Below are positions 10,301 through 18,403 of a DNA stretch of 64,000 bases, piece by piece. The notes under the pieces are model-generated. The model had not been told where the DNA came from, made no database searches, and saw nothing but the letters and a program-made list of their open reading frames with translations. Source of the stretch: Flavobacterium hibisci (GTDB lineage Bacteria; Bacteroidota; Bacteroidia; Flavobacteriales; Flavobacteriaceae); the NCBI RefSeq assembly GCF_020026925.1, contig NZ_JAIQDW010000010.1, positions 1 through 64,000 on the forward strand, in the 5' to 3' direction. How positions within the stretch are numbered: the first letter of the stretch is position 1; each line of letters starts with the position of its first letter. Both the position numbers and the translations under genes were made by a program.

Positions 10301-10481
10301 GCTTTGACCCTAGAACAGTAATGTTAGCTCCTGGTATAGAAAGTCCTTTATCATCAGACACAATACCTGATACTTTTACCTGAGCAGTAATAAAGTTACT
10401 AGTCAGCAACAGAAATAACATCAATGGAATCGCCTTGTGGTTAGCATTCCAATGAATAAAATTAGTCATTAGTTTTTTCAT
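7317..10481 (-). CDS. susC: SusC/RagA-family TonB-dependent outer-membrane transporter
   Basis: A 1054-residue TonB-linked transporter. The signal peptide ends near NFITAQ. A carboxypeptidase-regulatory-like domain (VSGIVSDDKGLSIPGANITV, about 37-115) comes next, followed by the plug with the SusC signatures GYGTQKRGDINGAVSSV and PLYIIDGVPF. DVLKDASATAIYGSRGANGVVVI marks the plug end, and a 22-strand barrel ends in the terminal strand TLGLNVEF. It imports oligosaccharides delivered by SusD using energy from TonB-ExbBD. It is the first gene of the minus-strand operon. The 313-base upstream region carries a 15-base palindrome at 10603-10617 that may be a regulator site, with the araC-type gene just beyond it. 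Confidence 0.96.
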   Translation of the reverse strand: MKKLMTNFIHWNANHKAIPLMLFLLLTSNFITAQVKVSGIVSDDKGLSIPGANITVLGSKLSASTDFDGKYNIDVPANATLQFTFIGFDSKTIAVNGQTKINVTLSSTSQNLKDVVVIGYGTQKRGDINGAVSSVKAVDIADSRQVTVDQMLQGRAAGVVVTNNSGQPGGNVSIRIRGATSLSGSNEPLYIIDGVPFSGDATNSSTSGKPIAGGYVGGNAGSVTVSPLSLINPNDIESFDVLKDASATAIYGSRGANGVVVITTKSGKKGTGRLTYDSYISTQKVAKFLDAMSLSQYATQQNELSKVYGYGTRPEFVKPELLGPGTDWQDEIYKTAILVNHQLSFSGGSENVTYYVSGGYTNQEGVVIGSGYKRYNFKTNLDAKVKEWFKIGANISAGISNEEITFNGSSDGIISTSLLSTPDVAVRDSEGKFSGPPADGSVGSFINPVAQAMLNSNDLVRKNFVGNFYSELKLAKGLEYRFEIGANTEFTENTEFQPTYVWGSAKNEHASYTARSQNSYSLNIKNYLTYKNVFGKHSLNVMVGQEANDNHWSGNSYNVRDFVSNSNPNIHLGDQTTLTGTDYKGSTALYSYYGRLMYDFENKYNVSATMRADGSSKFAEGRKWGYFPAVAFSWKLTNEAFMDAVKKYVDIKFRIGYGESGNQNVPNGAYSAGITTLPTYDGNGFLAANIANPDLTWETSKQTNLGLDFTLFQSKLTASFDIYRKKSSDFLLALPLPAYLTGYEQWNGGLAAPLSNIGSMENKGVEFTINYSNRFSDNFSWNSNFIFGKNVNKLLDVVNGVNLTQIAFLNGYTPAVVTNTTVGGPIGQLYGYKSVGIIRTQEQLNQAPVPRLGNKPAPSSLGDVEYVDINGDGFIDESDAGVIGNPQADFTYGFSNTFKYKTIDLTVFLQGSQGGDILNLTRRAGTSNVALYQNQLAEAADFYTADNTDAKYPRPVQGLGHANLLISDRYVEDASYLRIQNVTLGYSLPSSLLSKTKFSRVRLYAGAQNLYTFTKYNGYDPEVGVLNQNELLRGIDNGRYPNYKTYTLGLNVEF

Positions 10482-10794
10482 AATAAATGTTTGGTTAGTT
10501 GAAAGTTTAATCCTTTATAAAGCAGTAAAAAGGAAGTTATATTTTTACCGATTTATTTTTAACAAATCTATAACAGAAGAATATAGGAAGTTAATAGTAT
10601 TATATCATTTAATGATAATATTTTTACTATGCTGTTTTAAAAAAACATATAACAAAATAAAAATACCATTTTATTAAAATATTCGTAATTAAATACCTTA
10701 AAAACCCAACAACCAATAAACAATAATTAATGAAACCAAAAAAATTAAAACGATTTCGTTAAAAATAATATTTATTTATGAAAAAAAAGTATCA
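10482..10794 (-). promoter_or_regulatory. Upstream region of susC with a 15-base palindrome
   Basis: A 313-base AT-rich region with no gene. It contains the perfect inverted repeat TATCATT-T-AATGATA at 10603-10617, about 122 bases before the susC start. I found no good TAnnTTTG element. The promoter of the SusC operon must lie here; the palindrome as an operator is inference. Confidence 0.4.
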
Positions 10795-11673
10795 CTATAG
10801 AATTCGCTTTAATCCTGAAAAATCCTCTCTATACTGACTAGGCGTACAGTTTTTAATAGCTTTAAAACTCCGATTGAAATTTGCTATATTATTAAATCCG
10901 GATTTAAAAGCCACTTCTGAAACGCTCATGTCTTTTTCAACCAGCCATCGGGCAGCATAGCCTACCCGGATATCATTAATATAGTTTACAAAAGTTTTTC
11001 CGGTACGCTTTTTAATAAACCGGTTAAAAGAAATTATAGACATATTCGCAACATTAGCTGCGTCTTCTAAAGTAATTTTATCTGAAAAATGTTTTTGCAC
11101 ATATTCATAAACGAGCTTCATTTTATCATAATCATCAAAAGTATCGTAATCTACTGTATACGTAGAAAGGAGCCTCTGATTTCTGGAATTTGCTAAATCA
11201 TATAACAGCGAAGTAATTTCTAAAAAATAATCCATACCATCTAATTTAGAGAGCTTTATCAATCTAGGAGCTAGCTCTTCGGCTACTTTTTTAGAAAACA
11301 AAATACCATGAATAGAGCGATTAAACATATCCCGGATCGGATTCATAATCCGTCTTGAAAGTAAGGATTCGTGAAACAAATCATTATGAAACTGGATCGT
11401 AATTTCATGAATTTTTTTACTTGTACATTTATTTAATTCCCAGCCGTGATATAAATTTGGACCAATAAGAACCAATTCGACATTATCAATTTCCTCAATA
11501 TTATCTCCCACGACACGCCTAACTCCTTTTCCGTTTAAAATAAAATTAATTTCAAATTCAGGATGATAATGAACTGGAAAATCAAAACTATCTTTAATTC
11601 TGTCAAAGACTAAAAAACTATCTCCACTTGACAGTGGCGCTATCTCTCTGTAAAAATTTTTAGTTGCACTCAT
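10795..11673 (-). CDS. AraC-family transcriptional regulator of the mannan locus
   Basis: A 292-residue regulator. The N-terminal cupin-like sensing domain contains FPVHYHPEFEINFILNGKGVRRV (about 33-55). The C-terminal AraC/XylS DNA-binding domain (about 190-287) has two helix-turn-helix motifs: ANVANMSIISFNRFIKKRTG, then VSEVAFKSGFNNIANFNRSFKAI with the usual TPSQYR end. No membrane segment or receiver domain is present, so it is a one-component cytoplasmic sensor and not the hybrid two-component system often found in such loci. It sits between the two divergent halves of the locus and is the obvious candidate to control both. The inducer is probably a mannose-containing sugar, which is inferred. 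Confidence 0.92.
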   Translation of the reverse strand: MSATKNFYREIAPLSSGDSFLVFDRIKDSFDFPVHYHPEFEINFILNGKGVRRVVGDNIEEIDNVELVLIGPNLYHGWELNKCTSKKIHEITIQFHNDLFHESLLSRRIMNPIRDMFNRSIHGILFSKKVAEELAPRLIKLSKLDGMDYFLEITSLLYDLANSRNQRLLSTYTVDYDTFDDYDKMKLVYEYVQKHFSDKITLEDAANVANMSIISFNRFIKKRTGKTFVNYINDIRVGYAARWLVEKDMSVSEVAFKSGFNNIANFNRSFKAIKNCTPSQYREDFSGLKRIL

Positions 11674-11974
11674 CTATTAGTATTTTTTAAACTGTATAAA
11701 ACCATAAATTCAATTGCAATAATATGATATATAATTGATAAAATAATATTAATTGGAGTATAAACATCCGATTATCTTTGAAAAATAAAATTATCATTTC
11801 CTTTAAAACAATATTAATATTAAGCATTAATGATTTTTAACCTAATATTTTTTTATAGTTTTAATAATTTTAAATGAAATATGACATTAATTCTTATTTA
11901 GAAAATCAAGGAAATCACAATACACTATTTTAGTAGAAATTACTTTCTACTTTATGTAAAACAAAGTAGTCTAA
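11674..11974. promoter_or_regulatory. Divergent control region between araC-type gene and GH26 operon
   Basis: A 301-base AT-rich region without a gene, from which the regulator gene (minus) and the catabolic operon (plus) are transcribed apart. It holds a perfect inverted repeat, AGTAGAAA-ttac-TTTCTACT, at 11932-11951, 23 bases before the GH26 start. I found no canonical TTG-N19-TAnnTTTG promoter, which is consistent with activator-dependent promoters. Confidence 0.45.
11932..11951. promoter_or_regulatory. Perfect 8-base inverted repeat before the GH26 start
   Basis: AGTAGAAA (11932-11939) and TTTCTACT (11944-11951) are exact reverse complements with a 4-base spacer. The position is right for an operator over the promoter or for a hairpin in the 5' leader of the catabolic operon. 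Confidence 0.45.
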
Positions 11975-13114
11975 ATGAAAAAAAACATAATAATCCTTAT
12001 TATATCAGCCTTTACGGGAATTTCATGTTCATCACAGACCGTTACAGATAATATTAATTTGTCACTTTCAGATAAAAAATCTACACCCGAAACAGTTTTA
12101 CTTTATAAAAAACTGAATATATTAACTCAAAAAGGATATCTTTTTGGCCATCAGGACGACCTGGCTTATGGTGTAAACTGGAAATATCAAAATGGAAGAA
12201 GTGATGTAAAAGAAGTTTGCGGCGACTATCCCGCCGTTTACGGATGGGATATCGCGGGCCTGGAAAATGACAAACATAATAATATTGACGGAGTTCCTTT
12301 TGAAAAAATGAAGCAATACATAAAAGAGGCGAATGAACGAGGAGGGATTTCAACAATAAGCTGGCATTTTGACAATCCGGCAACCGGAAAAAATGCCTGG
12401 GATAACACTCCAAATTCTCTAAAAACGATTTTACCGGGTGAAAAAAATCATGCAAAATTCACATCCTGGCTTGATAAAGCAGCCGGTTTCTTTTTGTCAT
12501 TAAAAGATAAAAAAGGAAAAAGCATTCCGATTCTTTTCAGGCCTTACCATGAATTAACCGGAGGCTGGTTCTGGTGGGGAAAAGAAAACTGTACTCCCGA
12601 AGAATTTAAAGCTATCTGGAAATTCACTTTCGAATACCTCCAAAAAAAAGGAGTTCATAATTTAATTTACGTATATAACACGAGTAGTTTCAACTCCAAA
12701 GAAACTTTTTTAGAAAACTATCCGGGTGATGGCTATGCTGATATTTTAAGCTTTGACACTTATCAAAATGCTGATGACAAAAACGGTGAAAAATTCATAG
12801 CCGAAGTCCAAAGTCAGTTTAGAATCATAAATGAAATTGCTCAAAAAAAGCATAAATTAATTGCTTTGGCAGAAGCGGGGTATGAAGCCATTCCAGATCC
12901 CAAATGGTGGACAGGCACTTTTTCTAAAGCTATTGGGGATTATAAAATTTCATACGCTTTGCTCTGGAGAAATCATGGCTGGCAGGAAAAAGAACAAAAA
13001 ATGCATTATTATGGTCCCTATCCTGGCCAGATCAGTGAAAAAGATTTTGTCGAATTTTACAATCTTGATAAAACTTTATTTGAAAAAGACATTCAAAAAC
13101 TATCAAAAAAATAA
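11975..13114 (+). CDS. GH26 endo-beta-1,4-mannanase, lipoprotein
   Basis: A 379-residue lipoprotein: signal peptide with lipobox TGISC (Cys18), then SSQ. A single GH26 (beta/alpha)8 barrel follows from about residue 38. Family marks are YLFGHQDDLAYG at 55-66, TISWHFDNP at 127-135, the acid/base Glu193 in FRPYHELTGGWFWWG, and the nucleophile Glu300 in LALAEAGYE. It hydrolyses beta-1,4-mannan. ManA of Bacteroides fragilis, in a similar locus, releases mannobiose. It is the first gene of the plus-strand catabolic operon, 34 bases before the symporter. Whether it faces the periplasm or the surface cannot be told; no acidic residues follow the cysteine. Confidence 0.93.
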   Translation: MKKNIIILIISAFTGISCSSQTVTDNINLSLSDKKSTPETVLLYKKLNILTQKGYLFGHQDDLAYGVNWKYQNGRSDVKEVCGDYPAVYGWDIAGLENDKHNNIDGVPFEKMKQYIKEANERGGISTISWHFDNPATGKNAWDNTPNSLKTILPGEKNHAKFTSWLDKAAGFFLSLKDKKGKSIPILFRPYHELTGGWFWWGKENCTPEEFKAIWKFTFEYLQKKGVHNLIYVYNTSSFNSKETFLENYPGDGYADILSFDTYQNADDKNGEKFIAEVQSQFRIINEIAQKKHKLIALAEAGYEAIPDPKWWTGTFSKAIGDYKISYALLWRNHGWQEKEQKMHYYGPYPGQISEKDFVEFYNLDKTLFEKDIQKLSKK

Positions 13115-13148
13115 ACCAACTTAACTACAACCTTTAAAATAAATCTAA

Positions 13149-14552
13149 ATGCACGAAAAAATCAGCTTAAAAGAAAAAATAGGTTACGGACTTGGAGACG
13201 CCGCCTCTTCTATGTTCTGGAAAATATTCAGCATGTATCTGCTATTTTTCTACACCGATGTTTTCGGACTGGCACCAGCAGTAGTTGGAACTATGTTTTT
13301 AATTACCCGAATCTGGGATTCCTGCTTTGATCCAATTGTTGGAATTATAGCTGACAGAACCAAATCCAAATGGGGAAAATTCAGACCTTATTTATTATGG
13401 GTTGCTATACCTTTTGCTGTAATTGGAGTTTTAACTTTTTACACTCCTGATTTTGATGAAAAAGGAAAAATAATCTATGCCTACGTAACATACTCATTAA
13501 TGATGATGATTTATTCTTTGATAAATGTTCCGTATGCTTCGCTTTTAGGAGTAATGTCTTCTGACCGAAAAGACAGAAACACATTATCCTCTTACCGAAT
13601 GGTTTTTGCCTTTGGAGGAAGCCTTTTGGCGCTTTGGTTAATTGAACCTCTTGTGAATTATTTTGGAGGAAACCTTAATTCAAAAAACGGCTGGCTGGCT
13701 ACAATAGCTATATTCGGAATTATAACAACCGTGTTTTTCTGGGCTTGTTTTTTCTGGACAAAAGAAAGAATAAAACCAATTGATGAGGAACAAACAAATC
13801 TAAAAGAAGATTTAAAAGATTTAGTAAAGAACAGGCCCTGGTGGATTTTACTGGGAGCCGGAATTGGCGCATTAGTATTCAACTCTATCCGTGATGGTGC
13901 AGCAGTTTATTATTTTAAATATTATGTAAGCAGCAATGTAAATTTTGATTTTAACCTTTTCGGAACAGATTTTCACATGACGCCAACCTCTATTTATTTA
14001 GTATTGGGACAGGCAGCCAATATTATTGGAGTCATTGCAGCAACACCGATTGCTAATAAATTCGGGAAAAAGAAAACCTTTTTTGGCGCAATGACTTTTG
14101 CTGCAGTCCTGAGTTTAATTTTCTATGTCTTCGGAAAAGAAGATGTTTTCTTAATCATGAGTTTTCAAATATTAATTAGCATTTGTGCCGGCTGTATCTT
14201 TCCTCTTATCTGGTCTATGTATGCTGACAGCGCCGATTATTCAGAATGGAAACAAGGACGCAGGGCTACGGGATTGGTTTTTTCAGCATCATCAATGTCA
14301 CAAAAATTCGGATGGACCATTGGTGGTGCCGGGGCAGGATGGCTTTTGGGCTACTACGGTTTTCAGGCAAATGTTGAGCAAACAGCTACCGCCCAAAACG
14401 GAATTCAGTTAATGTTAAGTATTCTACCTGCCATTGCTGCAGCAATATCAGTAGGTTTTATAGCATTTTATCCTTTAACAGAACAAAAGCTGCAAACTAT
14501 AGAACAGGACTTGAATGCAAAAAGAGACAAAAAAAATAAAATACAGATTTAG
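13149..14552 (+). CDS. GPH-family sugar:cation symporter (MFS)
   Basis: A 467-residue inner-membrane transporter with about 12 hydrophobic segments. The N-terminal GYGLGDAASSMFWKIFSMYLLFFYTDVFG is typical of the glycoside-pentoside-hexuronide:cation symporters (MelB-like MFS_2). So are RIWDSCFDPIVGIIADRT with its conserved aspartates and GKFRPYLLW at about 76-84. It lies between the mannanase and the GH130 phosphorylase with short gaps (34 and 12 bases). This matches the mannan locus of Bacteroides fragilis, where the corresponding transporter supplies mannobiose to cytoplasmic enzymes. The substrate is therefore likely a beta-1,4-mannobiose or a similar disaccharide; this is inferred from position. 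Confidence 0.92.
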   Translation: MHEKISLKEKIGYGLGDAASSMFWKIFSMYLLFFYTDVFGLAPAVVGTMFLITRIWDSCFDPIVGIIADRTKSKWGKFRPYLLWVAIPFAVIGVLTFYTPDFDEKGKIIYAYVTYSLMMMIYSLINVPYASLLGVMSSDRKDRNTLSSYRMVFAFGGSLLALWLIEPLVNYFGGNLNSKNGWLATIAIFGIITTVFFWACFFWTKERIKPIDEEQTNLKEDLKDLVKNRPWWILLGAGIGALVFNSIRDGAAVYYFKYYVSSNVNFDFNLFGTDFHMTPTSIYLVLGQAANIIGVIAATPIANKFGKKKTFFGAMTFAAVLSLIFYVFGKEDVFLIMSFQILISICAGCIFPLIWSMYADSADYSEWKQGRRATGLVFSASSMSQKFGWTIGGAGAGWLLGYYGFQANVEQTATAQNGIQLMLSILPAIAAAISVGFIAFYPLTEQKLQTIEQDLNAKRDKKNKIQI

Positions 14553-14564
14553 AAATCAATTTAT

Positions 14565-15752
14565 ATGACAACAATAACGGCCGCTACATTTCAGGGTAGA
14601 AAAGTAGCATTAGAAAAGGAACATCAAACACTCATTGAACTAAAAAATGAACCTCAAAATACAATCGGAAACGGTATTTATCAGCGATATAAAAATCCGG
14701 TAATGACAGCTGCTCATGTACCATTGAACTGGCGATTTGATTTCAACGAAAATACAAACCCTTTTTTACAGGAACGTATTGGCATGAATGCTGCGTTTAA
14801 TGCTGGCGCCATCAAATGGAACGGCAAATATTTACTCGCTGTTCGTGTTGAAGGTATTGACAGAAAATCTTTTTTTGCCATTGCCGAAAGTCCAAACGGG
14901 ATTGATAATTTCAAATTTTGGGACAAACCGTGCGTGATTCCGCAAACAGAAGAACCGGATACCAATGTGTACGACATGCGCCTGACTCATCATGAAGACG
15001 GCTGGGTTTACGGTATTTTTTGTACAGAAAGAAAAGACCCTAAAGCACCAAAAGGCGATACCAGCTCGGCTGTAGCCAATGCAGGAATAGTGCGTTCAAA
15101 AGATTTGGTAAACTGGGAAAGACTGCCTGATTTGATTTCGAACACAGGCCAACAGCGCAATGTGGTTTTACACCCTGAATTCGTAAACGGAAAATACGCA
15201 TTATACACGCGCCCGCAGGATGGTTTTATTGATGTTGGAGCTGGCGGCGGAATTGGTTTAGGCTATGTTGATGACATGGCAAATCCGGTTGTAAAAGAAG
15301 AAAAAATTATCTTCGGAAAACAATATCACACCATATATGAATTAAAAAACGGTCTTGGCCCTGCTCCTATTAAAACAGAAAAAGGCTGGCTGCATTTAGC
15401 ACATGGCGTTCGTAACACTGCTGCAGGTTTACGCTACACTTTGTATATGTTTATGACCGATCTGAATGATATTTCGAAAGTTACCCACGTTCCTGCCGGA
15501 CATTTCATGGGACCAGAAGGTATAGAAAGAGTTGGCGATGTATCTAATGTATTATTTTCTAACGGATGGATTGAAGACACTGATAGAACTGTTTACATCT
15601 ATTATGCATCATCAGACACGAGAATGCATGTTGCTGTTTCATCTACAGAAAAACTGGTTGATTATGTTACGAATACTCCTGAGGACACCTTTATTTCTGC
15701 AGGATCAGTAGAAACAATCATCAGTCAGATTGAAAAAAATAACGCAATATAA
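14565..15752 (+). CDS. GH130 4-O-beta-D-mannosyl-D-glucose phosphorylase
   Basis: A 395-residue cytoplasmic enzyme without a signal peptide. It carries GH130 subfamily 1 features: NPVMTAAHVPLNWRFDFN at 44-61, RIGMNAAFNAGAIKWNGKY, LAVRVEG, and the catalytic aspartate Asp137 in NVYDMRLTHHEDGWVYGIF. The length fits mannosylglucose phosphorylases (about 390 residues). It converts mannosyl-beta-1,4-glucose and phosphate into alpha-mannose-1-phosphate and glucose, saving one ATP. The epimerase gene that makes its substrate follows 3 bases later, and the likely importer precedes it. This is the established ManA-CE-MGP mannan pathway of Bacteroides fragilis. Action on longer mannooligosaccharides (GH130_2) is less likely given the length and neighbours. 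Confidence 0.92.
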   Translation: MTTITAATFQGRKVALEKEHQTLIELKNEPQNTIGNGIYQRYKNPVMTAAHVPLNWRFDFNENTNPFLQERIGMNAAFNAGAIKWNGKYLLAVRVEGIDRKSFFAIAESPNGIDNFKFWDKPCVIPQTEEPDTNVYDMRLTHHEDGWVYGIFCTERKDPKAPKGDTSSAVANAGIVRSKDLVNWERLPDLISNTGQQRNVVLHPEFVNGKYALYTRPQDGFIDVGAGGGIGLGYVDDMANPVVKEEKIIFGKQYHTIYELKNGLGPAPIKTEKGWLHLAHGVRNTAAGLRYTLYMFMTDLNDISKVTHVPAGHFMGPEGIERVGDVSNVLFSNGWIEDTDRTVYIYYASSDTRMHVAVSSTEKLVDYVTNTPEDTFISAGSVETIISQIEKNNAI

Positions 15753-15755
15753 TTC

Positions 15756-16949
15756 GTGGTGTCATCAATATTACACCAGCTAAAAACCGAATTATCAGCT
15801 GAACTTGATGCTATTTTAAACTATTGGGCAAAAAACGCAATTGATAATAAAAACGATGGTTTTGTTGGTCAGATTGATAGCAATGAAAAAATAATTCCTG
15901 ATGCTGACAAAGGTTCTGTTCTAAACGCCAGGATTTTATGGTCTTTCTCAGCCAGTTATCAGGTTACTCAAAATGAAGAACATAAAAAAATAGCGGAAAG
16001 GGCTTTTAAATGTATTTCAAATCATTTTTATGATCCTGAATTTGGAGGTTTATTTTGGAGCATCAATTCAGATACAACACCAAAAGATACTAAAAATCAA
16101 ATTTATGGTTTAGCTTTTGCGATTTATGGTTTGTCTGAATATTATAAGATTTCAAAAGATGAAAAAGCTCTGGCAATTGCAATCAATCTGTATTTAACGA
16201 TCCAAAAATACAGTTACGACCCTGTAAACAAAGGATATTTAGAGGCTTTTACAAGAAGCTGGCAGCCTATTGAAGATTTGCGGCTGAGCAGTAAAGATGC
16301 TAATGAAAAGAAAACCATGAACACGCATCTGCATATTATTGAAGCTTATGCGAATTTATTCAGGGTTTGGAAAAATCCAAAACTGCAAAGTGATATTATA
16401 GAATTATTGCAAACCATCGAAGAACATTTTATCAATACCAGAACAGGACATTTGCATTTGTTTTTTGACGAAAACTGGATTGAAAAACCAGATGTTATTT
16501 CGTACGGCCATGATATTGAAGCTGCATGGCTTTTATTGCAGTGTGCTGAAATTTCAGAAGATGAAAACCTTATTGCTAATTATAAAAGACATGCCATTCA
16601 AATAGCAGAAGTTACGCAGGAAGGCTTAGATTATGACGGCGGTTTGTGGTATGAATTTGACCCTGGAAAAAATGAACTAATTGCTGAGAAACACTGGTGG
16701 GTACAGGCCGAAGCTTTAATAGGTTTTTACAATGCATACCAATTAACCCGTGATGAAAAGTTTTTAGATATTGTATTGAAAAACTGGGAATTTATAAAAA
16801 ATCACATTTTAGACCAGCAAAATGGAGAATGGTTTTGGGGAGTTTACAAGGATTACAGCCTGATCCAGAAAGACAAAGCCGGCTTCTGGAAATGTCCTTA
16901 CCACAACAGCCGCGCCTGTCTGGAACTGATGCAAAGAATAAAAACCTAA
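15756..16949 (+). CDS. Cellobiose 2-epimerase (AGE superfamily)
   Basis: A 397-residue (alpha/alpha)6-barrel epimerase. Conserved catalytic residues for this family can be placed: His191 (NTHLHIIEAY), His252 and Glu255 (SYGHDIEAAWLL), Trp/His of EKHWWVQAEA (His313) and His383 (CPYHNSRACLE). In mannan loci this enzyme epimerises the reducing-end mannose of mannobiose to give mannosyl-glucose, the substrate of the adjacent GH130. The start is GTG, and two GTG codons follow each other (15756 and 15759), only 3 bases after the GH130 stop, which suggests translational coupling. No ATG gives a full-length N-terminus. A plain N-acylglucosamine epimerase is possible from fold alone, but the context argues against it. 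Confidence 0.92.
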   Translation: MVSSILHQLKTELSAELDAILNYWAKNAIDNKNDGFVGQIDSNEKIIPDADKGSVLNARILWSFSASYQVTQNEEHKKIAERAFKCISNHFYDPEFGGLFWSINSDTTPKDTKNQIYGLAFAIYGLSEYYKISKDEKALAIAINLYLTIQKYSYDPVNKGYLEAFTRSWQPIEDLRLSSKDANEKKTMNTHLHIIEAYANLFRVWKNPKLQSDIIELLQTIEEHFINTRTGHLHLFFDENWIEKPDVISYGHDIEAAWLLLQCAEISEDENLIANYKRHAIQIAEVTQEGLDYDGGLWYEFDPGKNELIAEKHWWVQAEALIGFYNAYQLTRDEKFLDIVLKNWEFIKNHILDQQNGEWFWGVYKDYSLIQKDKAGFWKCPYHNSRACLELMQRIKT

Positions 16950-17084
16950 ATATTGATTATTATAAAATTTGATTATTGCATTAAAAAGCAATGAAATCGC
17001 CATTAACAAAAAAGGTTGTCCAGGAATACATACAATAAAAGACGATACCATATTATGCCAACTACAAAATAAAATTTTACATAT

Positions 17085-18290
17085 ATGAAACAATTCTTTT
17101 TCTTTAGCTTATTTATTGCTGTGATTGGCTGCTCATCGGATAAAGGTTCAGAAGTTGATGAAACTGAACCGCAAACTGATGTTTTGACAACCAAAAACGT
17201 CATCACTTATATGGTTGACAAAAAAGCAACTGCAGAAACCGTTGCTTTGTTTTATAACCTTAAAATATTAGGAAAAACTAAAGTAGCCATTGGACAGCAG
17301 GATGCTTTCAATAACTTTTATCAGGATGCCGGCGGTGATTCGGATATCAAAAAAAATACGGGTTTTGATCCTGCTATCCTAGGGTCAGATTTTATGTTTA
17401 TTACAGATAAAAACAACAATAATCAGTCCAACAACTGGTTTTACCAACAAGAGCAAAAGATTATCAGCGATACAAAAGCAGCTTATGCAAAAGGAATAAT
17501 TAATACTTTTTCCTGGCATTTGAGGGAACCTAATAATGAAACTTCTTTCTATACTTCTGATATGACAACCGAGCAAAAAAACACAGCTTTTAAAAGTATT
17601 TTGCCTGGCGGAGCCAACCACGAATGGTACAAGAAAAAACTGGATAAAGTTGCCAGCGTATTCTTAAATTTAAAAGGTTCAAAAGGCGAATTGATTCCGG
17701 TAATCTTCAGGCCTTTCCATGAATTTGACGGAAGCTGGTTCTGGTGGGGTGCTAATTTTTGTACTGCTGAAGAATATAAAACAGCTTATAAATTTACGGT
17801 TGATTATTTAAAAAATACTAAAGGCGTCCACAATATTTTATATGCTTTTTCACCTGACAGAACCTATTTAACCTCAACCGATTATTTAAGCAGATATCCG
17901 GGCGATAAATATGTTGATGTTTTAGGAATGGATAATTACGGGGATTTTGACAATCAGGGTACAACCGGAGCCAATACAGCAAATTCTAAATTAAAAATTA
18001 TATCAGATTTAGCTAAATCCAAAGTAAAAATTGCAGCTTTAACAGAAACAGGTTATAGAGTTACAAGTTCAAACACACCAATAAATGATTGGTTTTCTAC
18101 CTATTTATATGATGCTTTGACATCAAATAGTATAGAAGTAAGCTATATGATGTTCTGGACTAATGATAGTGATGGATACTATGTTCCAAATTCCAGTGTT
18201 TCGAATGCAGCTGATTTTAAAACCTTTGCTTCAAAACCCAAATCGGCATTAGTAAATTCATTACCAAAAATGTATGAATTACCAAAATAG
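17085..18290 (+). CDS. Second GH26 beta-mannanase, lipoprotein
   Basis: A 401-residue lipoprotein with lipobox VIGC (Cys16), SSDKGSEVDETE after it, and an acidic stretch fitting surface export. The GH26 domain begins near residue 45. The acid/base is Glu213 in FRPFHEFDGSWFWWG and the nucleophile Glu321 in AALTETGYR, with TFSWHLREP at 141-149. It is clearly different from the first GH26 (for example LRNEP-type loop and the insert at 105-130), so the two probably differ in cell location or product pattern: one on the surface cutting polymer, one periplasmic trimming oligosaccharides. It lies 135 bases after the epimerase and may have its own promoter. Confidence 0.92.
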   Translation: MKQFFFFSLFIAVIGCSSDKGSEVDETEPQTDVLTTKNVITYMVDKKATAETVALFYNLKILGKTKVAIGQQDAFNNFYQDAGGDSDIKKNTGFDPAILGSDFMFITDKNNNNQSNNWFYQQEQKIISDTKAAYAKGIINTFSWHLREPNNETSFYTSDMTTEQKNTAFKSILPGGANHEWYKKKLDKVASVFLNLKGSKGELIPVIFRPFHEFDGSWFWWGANFCTAEEYKTAYKFTVDYLKNTKGVHNILYAFSPDRTYLTSTDYLSRYPGDKYVDVLGMDNYGDFDNQGTTGANTANSKLKIISDLAKSKVKIAALTETGYRVTSSNTPINDWFSTYLYDALTSNSIEVSYMMFWTNDSDGYYVPNSSVSNAADFKTFASKPKSALVNSLPKMYELPK

Positions 18291-18308
18291 TTTCTTTATA
18301 AACGTAAA

Positions 18309-18390
18309 GTCCTAGCCCTGATAGAAGCGGTATCCTTTTGTTTTTTTCTTTAAAAAACAAAAGATAAAGCGGATAGCAGGAATAGCTTCT
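18309..18390. repeat. Interspersed palindromic repeat, copy 1
   Basis: An 80-base imperfect palindrome starting CCTAGCCCTGATAGAAGCGG and ending AGCGGATAGCAGGAATAGCT. Its centre is a perfect 12-base hairpin (18335-18346 with 18352-18363). A second copy lies in the opposite orientation at 45642-45735 with the same arms but a different, self-complementary centre. It lies between the second GH26 and the GH5 gene. Confidence 0.75.
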
Positions 18391-18403
18391 AAAAATATAA
18401 ATT

